64,000 nucleotides of DNA from Streptomyces smyrnaeus (lineage in GTDB: Bacteria; Actinomycetota; Actinomycetes; Streptomycetales; Streptomycetaceae), in assembly GCF_017676345.1 (NCBI RefSeq), contig NZ_JAFFZM010000012.1, positions 186,001-250,000 on the forward strand. Direction: 5' to 3'. Within the stretch, counting starts at the first letter, position 1, and each line of letters opens with the position of its first letter. Shown here piece by piece: positions 8,796 to 19,262 of the stretch. A program made the position numbers and the translations under genes. The notes beneath the pieces were generated by a model. It made no database searches. It worked only from the letters and a program-made list of their open reading frames with translations, and was not told the origin of the DNA.

Positions 8796-9623
8796 TCAGA
8801 CGCACTTGCCGGACAACCAGTCCTTGAAGCCCTTGGTCCACGAGGTGGCCATCCGCACCGAACGCGTGGGGGATCCGAGCCGCGCCAGACTGTCCTGCCA
8901 CGACGCGTAGTTGCCGGAAGCAGCCGGGGGCGGCTCCTCCCAGCCGATCCCGTCGACCCAGGCTGGACGCCCGGTGAGCGAGGAGCCGAGCCCTGCCGCC
9001 TTGAGACGCCGCTCGAGTTCCGGCCGCAGAGCGGCGTCATGCGTGTAGAGCATGATTTCCTGGGTGGCGGCCCGCTCCGAGACGGGTGCGATGACCTCTC
9101 TCCAGGCCCTCTCGCGGATGGCCGAGTCGCTGTGGAGCAGTGACTGCTCGGCCTCCGGCTTGAGCTCCACCAGGGGGATGATGCCCTTGGCCTCGGCACT
9201 GTCGAGCCACTCGCGGAAGGTGTGGACGGTCTCCCCGGTGTACGGGCCCCGGGTGATCGTCCGGCCTCTGAGCTGGTCCGCCCCCGTCGCCCACCACAGC
9301 TCGGTGATGGGCGCTCGGGTGCCGGTCAGCCCGTTGGTCGTGGTGTTGTGCCACATCACGCCCTTGGTGCCGTTCCTGGTGAGCTGGAGGTCGGCCTCCA
9401 CGCCCGAGGCGCCCCAACTCTTCTGCTGGGCGAGCGCCCGGGGATTGTTGGGCTGGCGGATCTGGTCACGGTTCCAGGGGTTGTCACCGGTCGGGTAGCC
9501 GCCGTGTCCGAAGATCGTCGGGCAGACGGGTAAGGCCGCCGCCTCGGCGGTGTTCGCTGCCTGGACGGTGCCGAGCAGCAGCGTCGCGCCGATGGCGACA
9601 GCACTCCGTGCTCTCCACTTCAT
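8796..9623 (-). CDS. Secreted glycerophosphodiester phosphodiesterase-family protein
   Basis: A 275-residue protein with a Sec signal peptide (MKWRARSAVAIGATLLLG ... AEAA) and a GDPD-type TIM barrel: FGHGGYP with the catalytic-type His, GVEADLQLTRNG with the metal-binding Glu/Asp pair, MWHN with the second His, and PLVELKPEA later. Known family activity: hydrolysis of glycerophosphodiesters, outside the cell scavenging phosphate or remodelling teichoic acid or lipid head groups. It converges with the AlkZ-like gene and stands alone; no PHO box was recognised. Confidence 0.85.
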   Translation of the reverse strand: MKWRARSAVAIGATLLLGTVQAANTAEAAALPVCPTIFGHGGYPTGDNPWNRDQIRQPNNPRALAQQKSWGASGVEADLQLTRNGTKGVMWHNTTTNGLTGTRAPITELWWATGADQLRGRTITRGPYTGETVHTFREWLDSAEAKGIIPLVELKPEAEQSLLHSDSAIRERAWREVIAPVSERAATQEIMLYTHDAALRPELERRLKAAGLGSSLTGRPAWVDGIGWEEPPPAASGNYASWQDSLARLGSPTRSVRMATSWTKGFKDWLSGKCV

Positions 9624-10005
9624 CGCGCCCCCTTGGCCTTCTCTTCTCGGCTGTCTTCCGGTGCACAGCGCACGCGCGCCCTCGCCGGCTCCCGTCCGGG
9701 TCCCGGATGAAGACGGAACGCTGCTTCCGCCCCCGGCGGAGCGTCGCCCCGCCCCCGGTGGAGCGCCGCGTGGCTGAGGGGGCGCTGCCGCAGCATAGGA
9801 ACGGTGGGGGAGACCCGTAACCCCGCGCGTCCGCCCGCGCCTTGGAAGGGAGGCCGGTCCCGTTCGGGCCCGGCCTGGACGGTTCGGGAGCGGGCGGTCC
9901 CGCGCCGCGGGGCTCGCCCCTCGCCCCGGGCCCTGTCCACCCCCGCCTTGAACCGCGTTCTTGCAGGTGAGCGGCGCTGTCGGAGGGCGGTGGTAGCGTC
10001 ACGAC
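9624..10005. other. Divergent promoter region, no gene seen
   Basis: This 382-base stretch separates the minus-strand phosphodiesterase from the plus-strand AraC gene. It is very GC-rich with no convincing codon pattern on either strand. A TAGCGT hexamer at 9994-9999 fits a Streptomyces -10 box and lies six bases before ATG 10006, which also lacks a ribosome-binding site; the AraC message may therefore be leaderless. Confidence 0.45.
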
Positions 10006-10446
10006 ATGACGCCGGAAGAGCTTGCCGATCTCGCACATCTGCGCCGAGCGCGGGATCTGATCGATCGGGAGTACGCGCAGCCCCTCGATGTGCCGACGAT
10101 GGCCCGCCACGCGCTCATGTCGCCGGCGCACTTCTCGCGACGGTTCCGGGCCGCCTACGGCGAGACCCCCTACGGCTATCTCATGACCCGCCGGATCGAG
10201 CGGGCGATGGCGCTGCTGCGCGGGGGGATGAGCGTGACGGACGCGTGCATGGCGGTCGGCTGTACCTCACTGGGCTCGTTCAGCTCGCGGTTCACCGAGC
10301 TCGCGGGGGAGACGCCGAGCGCGTACCGCGCTCGGGACCACGACGCCGTGGTGGCGATGCCCGCGTGCCTGGCGAAGGTGCGCACCCGCCCGCTGCGGGA
10401 CGTGTCGAGCAGGATTCGAGAAGCGCGCCCCGACGCCGCCGCTTAA
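10006..10446 (+). CDS. Short AraC-family transcriptional regulator
   Basis: A 146-residue stand-alone AraC/XylS DNA-binding domain: two helix-turn-helices (PLDVPTMARHALMSPAHFSR and SVTDACMAVGCTSLGSFSS) followed by the usual FTELAGETPSAYRAR. There is no sensor domain, as in the many short actinobacterial AraC proteins placed directly upstream of a VOC gene. The downstream VOC gene begins ten bases after this stop, so it is the likely target or partner. The start lacks a Shine-Dalgarno sequence and may be leaderless. Confidence 0.9.
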   Translation: MTPEELADLAHLRRARDLIDREYAQPLDVPTMARHALMSPAHFSRRFRAAYGETPYGYLMTRRIERAMALLRGGMSVTDACMAVGCTSLGSFSSRFTELAGETPSAYRARDHDAVVAMPACLAKVRTRPLRDVSSRIREARPDAAA

Positions 10447-10456
10447 CGTCACTCAC

Positions 10457-10867
10457 ATGACTATCGCACTGCAATACAGCCACATCACCGTCAACGACGT
10501 GGACGAGGCGCTCGTCTTCTACCGGGAGGCTCTCGGCCTCGAAGTGCGCAACGACGTCGCCTCCGGCGAGTTCCGCTGGGTCACTCTGGGTAGCGCGGCT
10601 CAGCCGGGCGTCGAGATCGTGCTCTCGGAGCCGCACGCCGGGCGTTCCCAGGCCGACGGGGACGCCCTGCAGGAACTGCTCACCAAGGGCGTCCTGCCGA
10701 TGATCGTCTTCAGGACCGATGACCTCGAGGCCACCTTCGAGCGGGCGCGGGTCTCCGGTGCCGAGGTGCTGCAGGAGCCCATCGACCAGCCCTGGGGCCC
10801 GCGCGACTGCGCGTTCCGCGATCCCTCGGGCAACATGGTGCGGATCCAGCAGGAATCCAAGGCGTAG
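10457..10867 (+). CDS. VOC-superfamily (glyoxalase/bleomycin-resistance fold) protein
   Basis: A 136-residue protein with two beta-alpha-beta-beta-beta units: YSHITVNDVDEALVFYREAL at the start and PMIVFRTDDLEATFERARVSG in the second half, ending in RDCAFRDPSGNMVRIQQ. These are typical of VOC proteins that isomerise, cleave or bind small molecules using a metal. It lies right behind an AraC regulator gene, a very common pair in actinobacteria. No ribosome-binding site is visible; TTAACGT eight bases before the ATG could be a -10 box of a leaderless transcript. The substrate is unknown. Confidence 0.88.
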   Translation: MTIALQYSHITVNDVDEALVFYREALGLEVRNDVASGEFRWVTLGSAAQPGVEIVLSEPHAGRSQADGDALQELLTKGVLPMIVFRTDDLEATFERARVSGAEVLQEPIDQPWGPRDCAFRDPSGNMVRIQQESKA

Positions 10868-11041
10868 CGCCCGGTCGCCCCGGCCCCGCCCCGCCGCCGT
10901 GCGCGCCGGACGGCTGCTCGTCCGCGCCGTACGGCCGGGGAGCCCACCGGGACCCGGGACCGCAGCGGGAGCCGGGGCGGGGCCGGGGAGGGGTCTCCTT
11001 CGTCGGGTCGCGCCCGTGCGGCGCCGAAGAGGGGACACGAC

Positions 11042-11145
11042 GTGAAGAGAAGCAGCAGGACGTACTACGCGGAGTTGGTCGGGCACAGCCGGGCGACGCC
11101 GACGGGGACCGCGTGGGCGGTCCCCGCCTCACAGATGGAGACACG

Positions 11146-11149
<4 letters not shown>
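11042..11149 (+). CDS. 35-residue leader frame coupled to the UvrA-like gene
   Basis: A GTG at 11042 preceded by GAGGGG opens a frame MKRSSRTYYAELVGHSRATP... whose TGA overlaps the ATG of the UvrA-like gene (ATGA). A perfect hairpin (11104-11125) lies inside its second half, just before the ribosome-binding site of the next gene. This arrangement resembles leader-peptide attenuators of inducible antibiotic-resistance genes of the ABC-F and Erm type. The peptide has no known relative that I recognise, so the coding call is tentative. Confidence 0.45.
11104..11125 (+). promoter_or_regulatory. Perfect 9-bp hairpin within the leader frame
   Basis: GGGGACCGC, loop GTGG, GCGGTCCCC. The 3' arm ends about ten bases before the GGAG of the UvrA-like gene, so folding could modulate access to that site or transcription read-through. 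Function is inferred from position only. Confidence 0.5.
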
Positions 11150-13551
<2,402 letters not shown>

Positions 13552-13585
13552 CTCCGGAGCCACCGGGCGCGCGCCGCGTACGCGG

Positions 13586-13634
13586 GGGCGCCCGCACCCG
13601 GCCGGACGGCAGCTCGGCCGGGGTGCGGGCGCCC
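13586..13634. terminator. Bidirectional hairpin between convergent genes
   Basis: Arms of about 19 bases (13586-13604 and 13615-13634) pair almost perfectly around a ten-base loop. It lies between the stops of the UvrA-like gene (plus) and the GH16 gene (minus), the expected place for a shared terminator. Confidence 0.75.
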
Positions 13635-13650
13635 GTGCGTGTACAAAGGG

Positions 13651-14523
13651 TCAGTCGCCGGTGGTGACCCGTACGTAGTCGACGGTCATCCGCTGTGGGA
13701 AGTTCGTCGAGCCGTCCGGGTCGCCGGGCCAGTAGCCGCCCACGGCGAGGTTGAGGATCAGGAAGAACGGCTTGTCGAACACCCACGGGTTGCCGCCGAC
13801 ATCGGCGGGCGTACGTGTCTGGTAGACGTTCCCGTCCACCGACCAGGTGACGGCGCCGGGGGACCAGTCGATGGCGAAGGTGTGGAAGTCGTCGGCGAAG
13901 GCCGCGCCGCCTGGCAGGGTGTATGCGGCGCCGACGCCGCCCGAGCCGGAGTAGCCGGGGCCGTGCAGGGTGCCGTGCACGGTGCTCGGCTCGAAACCGA
14001 CGTTCTCCATCACATCGATCTCGCCGCAGGCCGGCCATCCGGCGCTGCCGATGTCGTCACCGAGCATCCAGAAGGCCGGCCACATGCCCTGGCCGCGCGG
14101 CACTTTGATGCGCGCTTCCACATGACCGTAGGTCTGGGTGAACTTGCCCGCGGTGTTCAGCCGCGCCGAGGTGTACTCGCATGTGCCGTACCAGCACTGG
14201 TAGTTGCCGGGGTTCTCCTTGCGTGCGGTGATGACGAGATTGCCGTTGCCGTCGAGCGCGGCGTTGTCGGTACCGGGGGTGTAGTACTGCCGTTCGTGGT
14301 TGTTGACGTTGTCGCCCGTCTCGGTCTGCCACTTGCTGCTGTCGACCAGGGCGCCGGCTGGGCCGTCGAAGTCGTCGGAGAAGACGACCGCTTGTGTGCC
14401 GCTGCCGGGGCGTCCGGTGCCTGTGGCGTCGGCCGAGGCTGTGGCGGGCAGCAGCGCGGTGGTCAGGCAGCACAGCAGGGTTGCTCCGCACACGGCCGTG
14501 CGGCGTCGCCAGGTGAGTCTCAC
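13651..14523 (-). CDS. Secreted GH16 endo-beta-1,3-glucanase (laminarinase type)
   Basis: A 290-residue secreted hydrolase. GTG 14523 is chosen because AAAGGA lies nine bases upstream and the protein then begins with MRLTWRRRTAV, a signal peptide ending near ATASA. The GH16 core shows the catalytic ExDxxE motif in GEIDVMEN (nucleophile E168, D170, acid/base E173), with MWPAFWML before it and TVDYVRV at the C-terminus. The absence of an extra bulge residue pattern EIDI(M)E-like variants fits 1,3-glucanases. No separate carbohydrate-binding module is attached. A DasR-like half-palindrome lies about 150 bases upstream. Confidence 0.9.
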   Translation of the reverse strand: MRLTWRRRTAVCGATLLCCLTTALLPATASADATGTGRPGSGTQAVVFSDDFDGPAGALVDSSKWQTETGDNVNNHERQYYTPGTDNAALDGNGNLVITARKENPGNYQCWYGTCEYTSARLNTAGKFTQTYGHVEARIKVPRGQGMWPAFWMLGDDIGSAGWPACGEIDVMENVGFEPSTVHGTLHGPGYSGSGGVGAAYTLPGGAAFADDFHTFAIDWSPGAVTWSVDGNVYQTRTPADVGGNPWVFDKPFFLILNLAVGGYWPGDPDGSTNFPQRMTVDYVRVTTGD

Positions 14524-14674
14524 GTCAGCCCGTCCTTTCGTGGGGGAGTGGACATAGGGCCTGCTGGGTCTGCTCATGACAAAACATCAACGGAGATGTG
14601 CATGGCACCTTCCGCAAGTCCCGGGCTTTCTTGATGACTTGTTGTAAACGCGTCCGAGCAAGCCGTCAAGGCTT

Positions 14675-14688
14675 TGGTCCAGACCGAT
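14675..14688. promoter_or_regulatory. DasR-like element upstream of the GH16 gene
   Basis: TTTGGTCCAGACCG resembles the chitinase-promoter repeat TGGTCCAGACCT and the DasR consensus TGGTCTAGACCA (about 10 of 12 positions). It sits between the GH16 start and the next gene's end. Assignment is by eye. Confidence 0.4.
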
Positions 14689-14711
14689 GTGTGTTCAAGA
14701 AGTAGCGGCGG

Positions 14712-15215
14712 TCAGTCCGCCTCGTCGCCCTCTTCCTGGGAGCGGCCGAGGGAGGTGTGCCGCGACAGGAGCTGTGCGAGGACCACGTCCACCCCTCCCA
14801 TCAGGAGGTAGGCGACAACCGTGCCCAGTCCTGTGACGGGCCAGGCGATGAGGCCGGGGATGCGGGAGAGTCCGTAGGCCACCGCCACCGCCAGTGCGAC
14901 GGAGACGAAGTCGATGCCTCCCCTGAGTCCCAGGACCTGCTGGCTCTCACCCAGCCGTCCGTGCCGGAACCGCCCGAGGAAGCCGAGGCTCACCAGCATG
15001 AAGGCCCCGGCGGCACCCAGGGCGAAGCACACCGTCTCGGTTGCGCCCCCGGGGCCTTTCGCCGCGCCGGTCAGTCCGTAGGCAGCCGTGATCGAGACGG
15101 AGAACCCGTAGGCAGTGGCGTTGTCCTGAAGTGCCGTTCGCACACCTTGCCCGTAGACGTACGGCTGACTCGGCGGCGGTCGATCGTGCGCACTCGGTTC
15201 CTTTTTGTCCGGCAT
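14712..15215 (-). CDS. Unknown four-segment membrane protein
   Basis: A 167-residue protein with a polar N-terminus (MPDKKEPSAHDRPP) and about four hydrophobic segments, including FALGAAGAFMLVSLGFLG, VSVALAVAVAYGLS and VTGLGTVVAYLLMGGVDVVL. It ends in an acidic tail. I recognise no named family, though similar small membrane proteins are common in Streptomyces. It is the last of three minus-strand genes (with 15345 and 16047) that may be co-transcribed, but the 129-base gap upstream could hold its own promoter. No strong ribosome-binding site is visible. Confidence 0.6.
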   Translation of the reverse strand: MPDKKEPSAHDRPPPSQPYVYGQGVRTALQDNATAYGFSVSITAAYGLTGAAKGPGGATETVCFALGAAGAFMLVSLGFLGRFRHGRLGESQQVLGLRGGIDFVSVALAVAVAYGLSRIPGLIAWPVTGLGTVVAYLLMGGVDVVLAQLLSRHTSLGRSQEEGDEAD

Positions 15216-15344
15216 TGCGCCAGTTTTCCATGTGCTCGTCGTCCCGACGCCCCTGTTCGCGCCGTGTCTGAGGGACAGGGCGGTGTGGCGGTGCCGGGGG
15301 GCGCTGCCCCGGCCGAGCGGCCGAACGTCCCCGGCCGGGAGCTG

Positions 15345-15983
15345 TCATCCGGGGCCGGACGCCACCGTCGTCGTCACCCGCGTCACGGCGGGCTTCCTCG
15401 GCACCGAACCGAATCCGAAGTGCACGGGCGGTTCGACGGGTGTCATCCCACCGAGGTCGGCGCCCTCGAAGGTCGCGGACACCGCGCTGATCGGCTGCAG
15501 ATCCCGGGCGCCGTACCACTCGCGGCGGCCCCCTCCCGCGCTGCCGCGGGTCCGAACTCCGGAGAGCAGCAGGCGAGCGGGCCGGTCCGTCAGCGCACTC
15601 CATGCCGGACGCCCGGCGAGCGGGCCGGGGACGACGGACAGCAGGAGCCCCAGCAGCCGTCGCGGGCCGGTGCTGAAGCGCAGGGCGAGCGGCCCTGCGG
15701 TCACGGTCCAGGTCTGCCCGGTGACGCTCACCTCGACCGGGACCAGGCGCACCGTGTCGAAGGAGTAGGTGTCGCGGACGAAGTCCGCCGTCTCCCGGGT
15801 GGGGGCCAGCAGCAGTCGTTCCCCGTCGGACCGTTCGAGCATCACGTCGCTGAACGGCCCGAACAGTGACCGCTGCCAGTGTCCGAGCACGATGCGCGTC
15901 CCGGAGGCGGTTCCCATGCCGGCGATCCAGCCCTCGAAACGCCACCGGGGGCGCCGAGTGGTTCCGCCGAGTTTTCCGCTCAT
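15345..15983 (-). CDS. Unknown protein, probable partner of the DUF2071-type gene
   Basis: A 212-residue soluble protein (MSGKLGGTTRRPRWRFEGWI...) with no signal peptide or membrane segment. Repeated strand-rich stretches (VRLVPVEVSVTGQTWTVTAG) suggest a mainly beta fold. ATG 15983 follows GGGGTGAG. It starts 63 bases after the end of the DUF2071-type gene on the same strand, so the two are likely one transcript. No motif allows a function to be named. Confidence 0.6.
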   Translation of the reverse strand: MSGKLGGTTRRPRWRFEGWIAGMGTASGTRIVLGHWQRSLFGPFSDVMLERSDGERLLLAPTRETADFVRDTYSFDTVRLVPVEVSVTGQTWTVTAGPLALRFSTGPRRLLGLLLSVVPGPLAGRPAWSALTDRPARLLLSGVRTRGSAGGGRREWYGARDLQPISAVSATFEGADLGGMTPVEPPVHFGFGSVPRKPAVTRVTTTVASGPG

Positions 15984-16046
15984 CCGCTCACCCCGCGAGA
16001 ACCCGCTCGCCCGAAGGGTGCTCGTGCCGGCCCGGGACCGGGCTGG

Positions 16047-16913
16047 TCAAGAGGCGCCCGACGCCGGTACGCAGGGCCGGGAGGGGCCAAGCCGTACATG
16101 CCCGACTCCTTCCGAGAAGTGCGTCACGGGCTTGTCGAGAGGGGTGGGGAGGCCCGCCGCGGTGGTCAGCGTCTCCTCCAGTACATCGACCGCCGCTTCG
16201 GCCAGCGGCCAGGGCTCGTGTTCCACGGGTGTCTCCCAGAGCATCCCGAACCGTCGGGTGTACGCCCGCCAGCGCGAGGTCAGCCACACGGCCCGGTCCG
16301 TCGGCCCCGGCCCCAGGGAGTTGCCGGTGCGTACGGTCAGACGGTACGAAGCCCCGTCGGTCCTTCTCGAACCCGCGTACGAGACGGTGTCCCCTTCCGT
16401 GGATACGTCGAGAGCGGCCACGTGATACGGCGCGCCGATGGCGCGGGCCGCCAGCATCGCGGGGCAGGCGACGTCGAGCGAGAGGAACCACAGGCCGTCC
16501 CGCCCGTCCCGGTGCCGGACGTAGGTTCGCAGGTTCGTCTCCGCGAAGGTCCGGAGCCCGGGGAGGGCGGCAGGGACGCCGGCGGGACGCACGTCGGTCA
16601 TGAGGAACGGGGTGAGCCCGACCCAGGCGACTCCCTCGTACTCGTCCACGACCAGGCCCTCGGGAAGCAGGGCCTGCACCGTCTCCGGCCGGTAGGGCCA
16701 GTCGACGAACGTCTGCGTCAGCCAGCCGGCCCGCAGCGCGGGCAGACGCACTCGCTGCTCCGCCTCGTACGCCACCACAGGCCGCGAGTCCCCACGCACG
16801 GCTGCCGCAAACGATCGGGTGCCGTACGCCTGCAGGGCAGGGCACGGACGCCGCCCGCCGGTAGTCGCACTGAACGGCGCGGGTCGGCCCGGAACCGTAC
16901 CTCCTGCTGCCAT
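16047..16913 (-). CDS. DUF2071/YqjF-family protein
   Basis: About 288 residues from ATG 16913. The family pattern is clear: LTQTFVDWPYRPETVQALLP, then VAWVGLTPFLMTDVRP, FAETNLRTYVRH and GLWFLSLDVACPAMLAARAI. This beta-barrel-like family is widespread in bacteria but has no established biochemical role. The true start is uncertain: the first ~45 residues lack similarity to family members and no ribosome-binding site precedes 16913; a GTG near 16776 would give the standard length. Divergent from the hemerythrin gene. Confidence 0.78.
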   Translation of the reverse strand: MAAGGTVPGRPAPFSATTGGRRPCPALQAYGTRSFAAAVRGDSRPVVAYEAEQRVRLPALRAGWLTQTFVDWPYRPETVQALLPEGLVVDEYEGVAWVGLTPFLMTDVRPAGVPAALPGLRTFAETNLRTYVRHRDGRDGLWFLSLDVACPAMLAARAIGAPYHVAALDVSTEGDTVSYAGSRRTDGASYRLTVRTGNSLGPGPTDRAVWLTSRWRAYTRRFGMLWETPVEHEPWPLAEAAVDVLEETLTTAAGLPTPLDKPVTHFSEGVGHVRLGPSRPCVPASGAS

Positions 16914-17062
16914 GATCACCATATGCGGTCGAATCGGGGCGCTGTGTCGTCGGCGGACTGAAGGGGCCGGCCCGCTCACCCGGAGTCGTGTTCCGGCGTG
17001 GGCCCGCCCTCCGAGGCCGCTGCCCGACGTACCGCCCATGTTTCCTGAACGAGGAGTCTCCT

Positions 17063-17686
17063 GTGGGCCAGGCGCAGCAGAACCATGATCAGCCTCCGGC
17101 TGCCCAACTGCCGCCGGACGATGTCGTAGGGGTGCTGCTGACGCAGCATGCCCGGATCCGGAAGCTGCTCGAAGCGGTGCGCAGCGGGCCTGCCGAGGAG
17201 CGTGAGCGGAACTTTCGGGAGCTGCGGGCGCTGCTGGCGGTCCATGAGACCGCCGAGGAGATGATCGTCCGCCCCACGGTCAAGAAGATCGGCGGCGGAG
17301 AAGAAGCCGCCGCTCGCAACGGGGAGGAGAAGGACGCCGGCAAGACCCTGGCCGAGCTGGAGAAGCTCGATTCCGGCAGCGAAGAGTTCGTCACCGTGTT
17401 CGCCGGCTTCGAGCAGGCGGTGCACGAGCACGCTGCACGGGAGGAACGCGAGGAATTCCCTTCGCTGCGCCGCCTGTGCACCCAGGAGGAACTGTGCAGG
17501 ATGGGCCGGCGACTCCTGGCGGTGGAGCGATCCGCGCCCACTCACCCGCACCCCTCGACCGCCGGTTCGACGGCTGCCCAATGGACCTTCGGCCCTTTCG
17601 CCGCACTGCTCGACCGTGTCCGGGACGCGGTCACTTCCTCCTCGCCCGACCGGCCGGACGCCACGGCCGGTAGCGACGGCCCGTAG
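17063..17686 (+). CDS. Hemerythrin HHE-domain protein
   Basis: A 207-residue protein. GTG 17063 has AGGAG seven bases upstream. Residues about 25-160 form a four-helix hemerythrin-like bundle with iron-ligand candidates in LLTQHARIRKLLEAV, LLAVHETAEEMIV and AVHEHAAREEREEFPSL. The C-terminal 50 residues are low-complexity and polar. Such HHE proteins bind a di-iron centre and O2, NO or oxidants; in actinobacteria they are often stress proteins. It stands alone, divergent from the DUF2071-type gene. Confidence 0.88.
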   Translation: MGQAQQNHDQPPAAQLPPDDVVGVLLTQHARIRKLLEAVRSGPAEERERNFRELRALLAVHETAEEMIVRPTVKKIGGGEEAAARNGEEKDAGKTLAELEKLDSGSEEFVTVFAGFEQAVHEHAAREEREEFPSLRRLCTQEELCRMGRRLLAVERSAPTHPHPSTAGSTAAQWTFGPFAALLDRVRDAVTSSSPDRPDATAGSDGP

Positions 17687-17814
17687 CCCGGGTCGGGGCC
17701 GACGGGACCGGCCGGACCGACGGGACCGGCGGGGTCGGCGGGACAGGTGTCGATCTCCCGAGCCGTACCCGGGCCGTTGGCCGGGCGGCACCGCCGTCCG
17801 GCATTCGCCAGCGC

Positions 17815-17838
17815 CTAGCTTGCTAGGATGCTAGCATC
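17815..17838 (+). promoter_or_regulatory. Palindromic operator overlapping the -10 region of the RHH operon
   Basis: The stretch holds CTAGC (17815-17819), TGCTAG (17821-17826) and the perfect palindrome GATGCTAGCATC (17827-17838). Two possible -10 boxes are embedded, TAGGAT (17824-17829) and TAGCAT (17832-17837), and the GTG start follows at 17844 with no ribosome-binding site. Repeated short half-sites over a promoter are typical of ribbon-helix-helix autorepression. Confidence 0.65.
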
Positions 17839-17843
17839 GTCCC

Positions 17844-18026
17844 GTGGGTGATCAGGAAGTCAAGCAGTTCAACGTGTACCTGCCGATCGAGCTGATCAAG
17901 CAGGTCAAGTACCGCGCCATCGAGTCGGGCATGTCGTTGTCGGCGCTGGTCGCCGAGGCGCTGCGGGCCCATCTCGACGACGCCCATGAGCAGCAAGGAC
18001 AGCAGTCCACCGAGAAGGAGAGCTGA
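17844..18026 (+). CDS. Ribbon-helix-helix (Arc/CopG-type) DNA-binding protein
   Basis: Sixty residues: a strand (KQFNVYLPIELIKQVKY) followed by two helices (AIESGMSLSALVAEALRAHL), the complete RHH fold, then a polar Gln/Glu tail. RHH dimers insert a beta-sheet into the DNA major groove and bind tandem half-sites; the GCTAG repeats immediately upstream are the obvious target, so it is probably an autorepressor of this three-gene operon. The GTG start is only about six bases past a candidate -10 box, hence likely leaderless. No toxin gene follows, so an antitoxin role is not supported. Confidence 0.85.
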   Translation: MGDQEVKQFNVYLPIELIKQVKYRAIESGMSLSALVAEALRAHLDDAHEQQGQQSTEKES

Positions 18027-18032
18027 GCTGAT

Positions 18033-18377
18033 ATGGCGACCGAAGGAATCGAGGCCGTGTTCCTGGAGACGCACAACTGGGGCAGGGCGGCGAAGTTCTT
18101 CCAGTCATTGGGCTTCGAACTGGAGTTCGCGACCGATCACAACTCCGGCCAACTCCGCAACGGCGACGGGCCGTACGTCTTCATCGCCGAGGTCCCGGAG
18201 GACCAGGAGCCCCGTATGCGGCTCGCGCTGAAGGTGCCGGACGCGGAGACGTTCCGCCCCGACCCGGCAGTCGAGGTGGTCACGCCGTTCGAGAGCACCC
18301 ATTACGGGACCAAGGAGATGACCGTCCGCGACCCCGACGGTCGTCTGTGGAGCCTCCAGGCTCCCGCCGACGACTGA
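18033..18377 (+). CDS. VOC-superfamily protein
   Basis: A 114-residue single VOC-fold protein: AVFLETHNWGRAAKFFQSLGFELEF at the N-terminus and EMTVRDPDGRLWSLQAPA at the C-terminus. ATG 18033 follows AAGGAGAG, six bases after the RHH stop, so it is in the same operon. Metal-binding His/Glu positions (THNW near the start, one Glu in KEMTV) are partly kept. The substrate is unknown; pairing with a repressor and a methyltransferase suggests a small-molecule detoxification or modification unit. Confidence 0.82.
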   Translation: MATEGIEAVFLETHNWGRAAKFFQSLGFELEFATDHNSGQLRNGDGPYVFIAEVPEDQEPRMRLALKVPDAETFRPDPAVEVVTPFESTHYGTKEMTVRDPDGRLWSLQAPADD

Positions 18378-18404
18378 CCGCAACCGAAAGGGAGGAGTAC
18401 ACCC

Positions 18405-19262
18405 ATGACGGAGGAGCAGGCCGGGGCGCCGGACAACACCGCGGTGCGCGTGGCCCTCTGGCGGGCCATGCATGTCCAGATCGACCCGCCACCCCATGTG
18501 CTCCGGGACGAGGTCGGGCTGCGGCTGGCGGACCCCGACGACGACTGGCGTGACCGCCCCGACATGGACCCGCACATCACCAGCGGATTCCGAGCGGCCG
18601 TCGTGGCCCGCTCCCGTTTCATCGAGGACCTGGTCACCGAGCAGGCGGACCGTGGCGTCACCCAGTACGTCGTCCTGGGAGCCGGTCTGGACACCTTCGC
18701 GCAGCGCAGACCGGAGATCGCCTCCCGGCTGCAGCTCTTCGAGGTCGACCAGCCCCGGGCCCAGGCCTGGAAGCGCCACTGTCTGGACGCGCTCGGCTAC
18801 GGCATCCCCGACTGGCTGCACCTGGTGCCGGTCGACTTCGAGGCGAGCGAAGACTGGCTGAAGCAGCTCACGGAGGCGGGCTTCGACCCCGGCCGGCCGG
18901 CGGTCATCGTCTCGACCGGCGTCACCATGTACCTCACCGAAGACGCCACCGCGGCCACCCTGGGACAGATCGCCGGGCTCGCGCCGGGCTCCACGCTCGC
19001 CATGACCTTTCTGCTGCCGACCGAACTTGTCGACGTGGCGGACCGCCCCGGCCTCCGCAGGAGCACGGAAGGCGCACAACAGTCCGGAACGCCGTTCATC
19101 AGCTTCTATCCGCCGCAGCAGATGCTGGCGCTGGCCCGCGAAGCCGGCTTCAGCCAGGTCCGACATGTGTCGGGCACCGCGCTCGCCGACCGCTACTTCG
19201 CCGATCGCACCGACGGCCTCCGCCCGTCGAGCGGAGAGGACCTGCTACTGGCCACCACCTGA
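18405..19262 (+). CDS. SAM-dependent methyltransferase, LCMT/TIGR00027-like
   Basis: A 285-residue class I methyltransferase of the leucine-carboxyl-methyltransferase-like family common in actinobacteria. The SAM motif is QYVVLGAGLDTFAQR with the downstream acidic residue in LFEVDQPRAQAWKR, followed by VPVDFEAS and the ST-G-V-TMYL motif (VSTGVTMYLTEDA). ATG 18405 is preceded by GGGAGGAG. It ends the RHH-VOC operon. Family members methylate carboxyls or hydroxyls of small molecules or are uncharacterised; a hairpin terminator follows 60 bases downstream. Confidence 0.87.
   Translation: MTEEQAGAPDNTAVRVALWRAMHVQIDPPPHVLRDEVGLRLADPDDDWRDRPDMDPHITSGFRAAVVARSRFIEDLVTEQADRGVTQYVVLGAGLDTFAQRRPEIASRLQLFEVDQPRAQAWKRHCLDALGYGIPDWLHLVPVDFEASEDWLKQLTEAGFDPGRPAVIVSTGVTMYLTEDATAATLGQIAGLAPGSTLAMTFLLPTELVDVADRPGLRRSTEGAQQSGTPFISFYPPQQMLALAREAGFSQVRHVSGTALADRYFADRTDGLRPSSGEDLLLATT

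Noticed and set aside
17844..18377. RHH protein as antitoxin of a toxin-antitoxin pair
   Set aside because: The next gene is a VOC-fold protein, not a RelE, PIN or Fic toxin; the arrangement fits an autoregulated enzyme operon.
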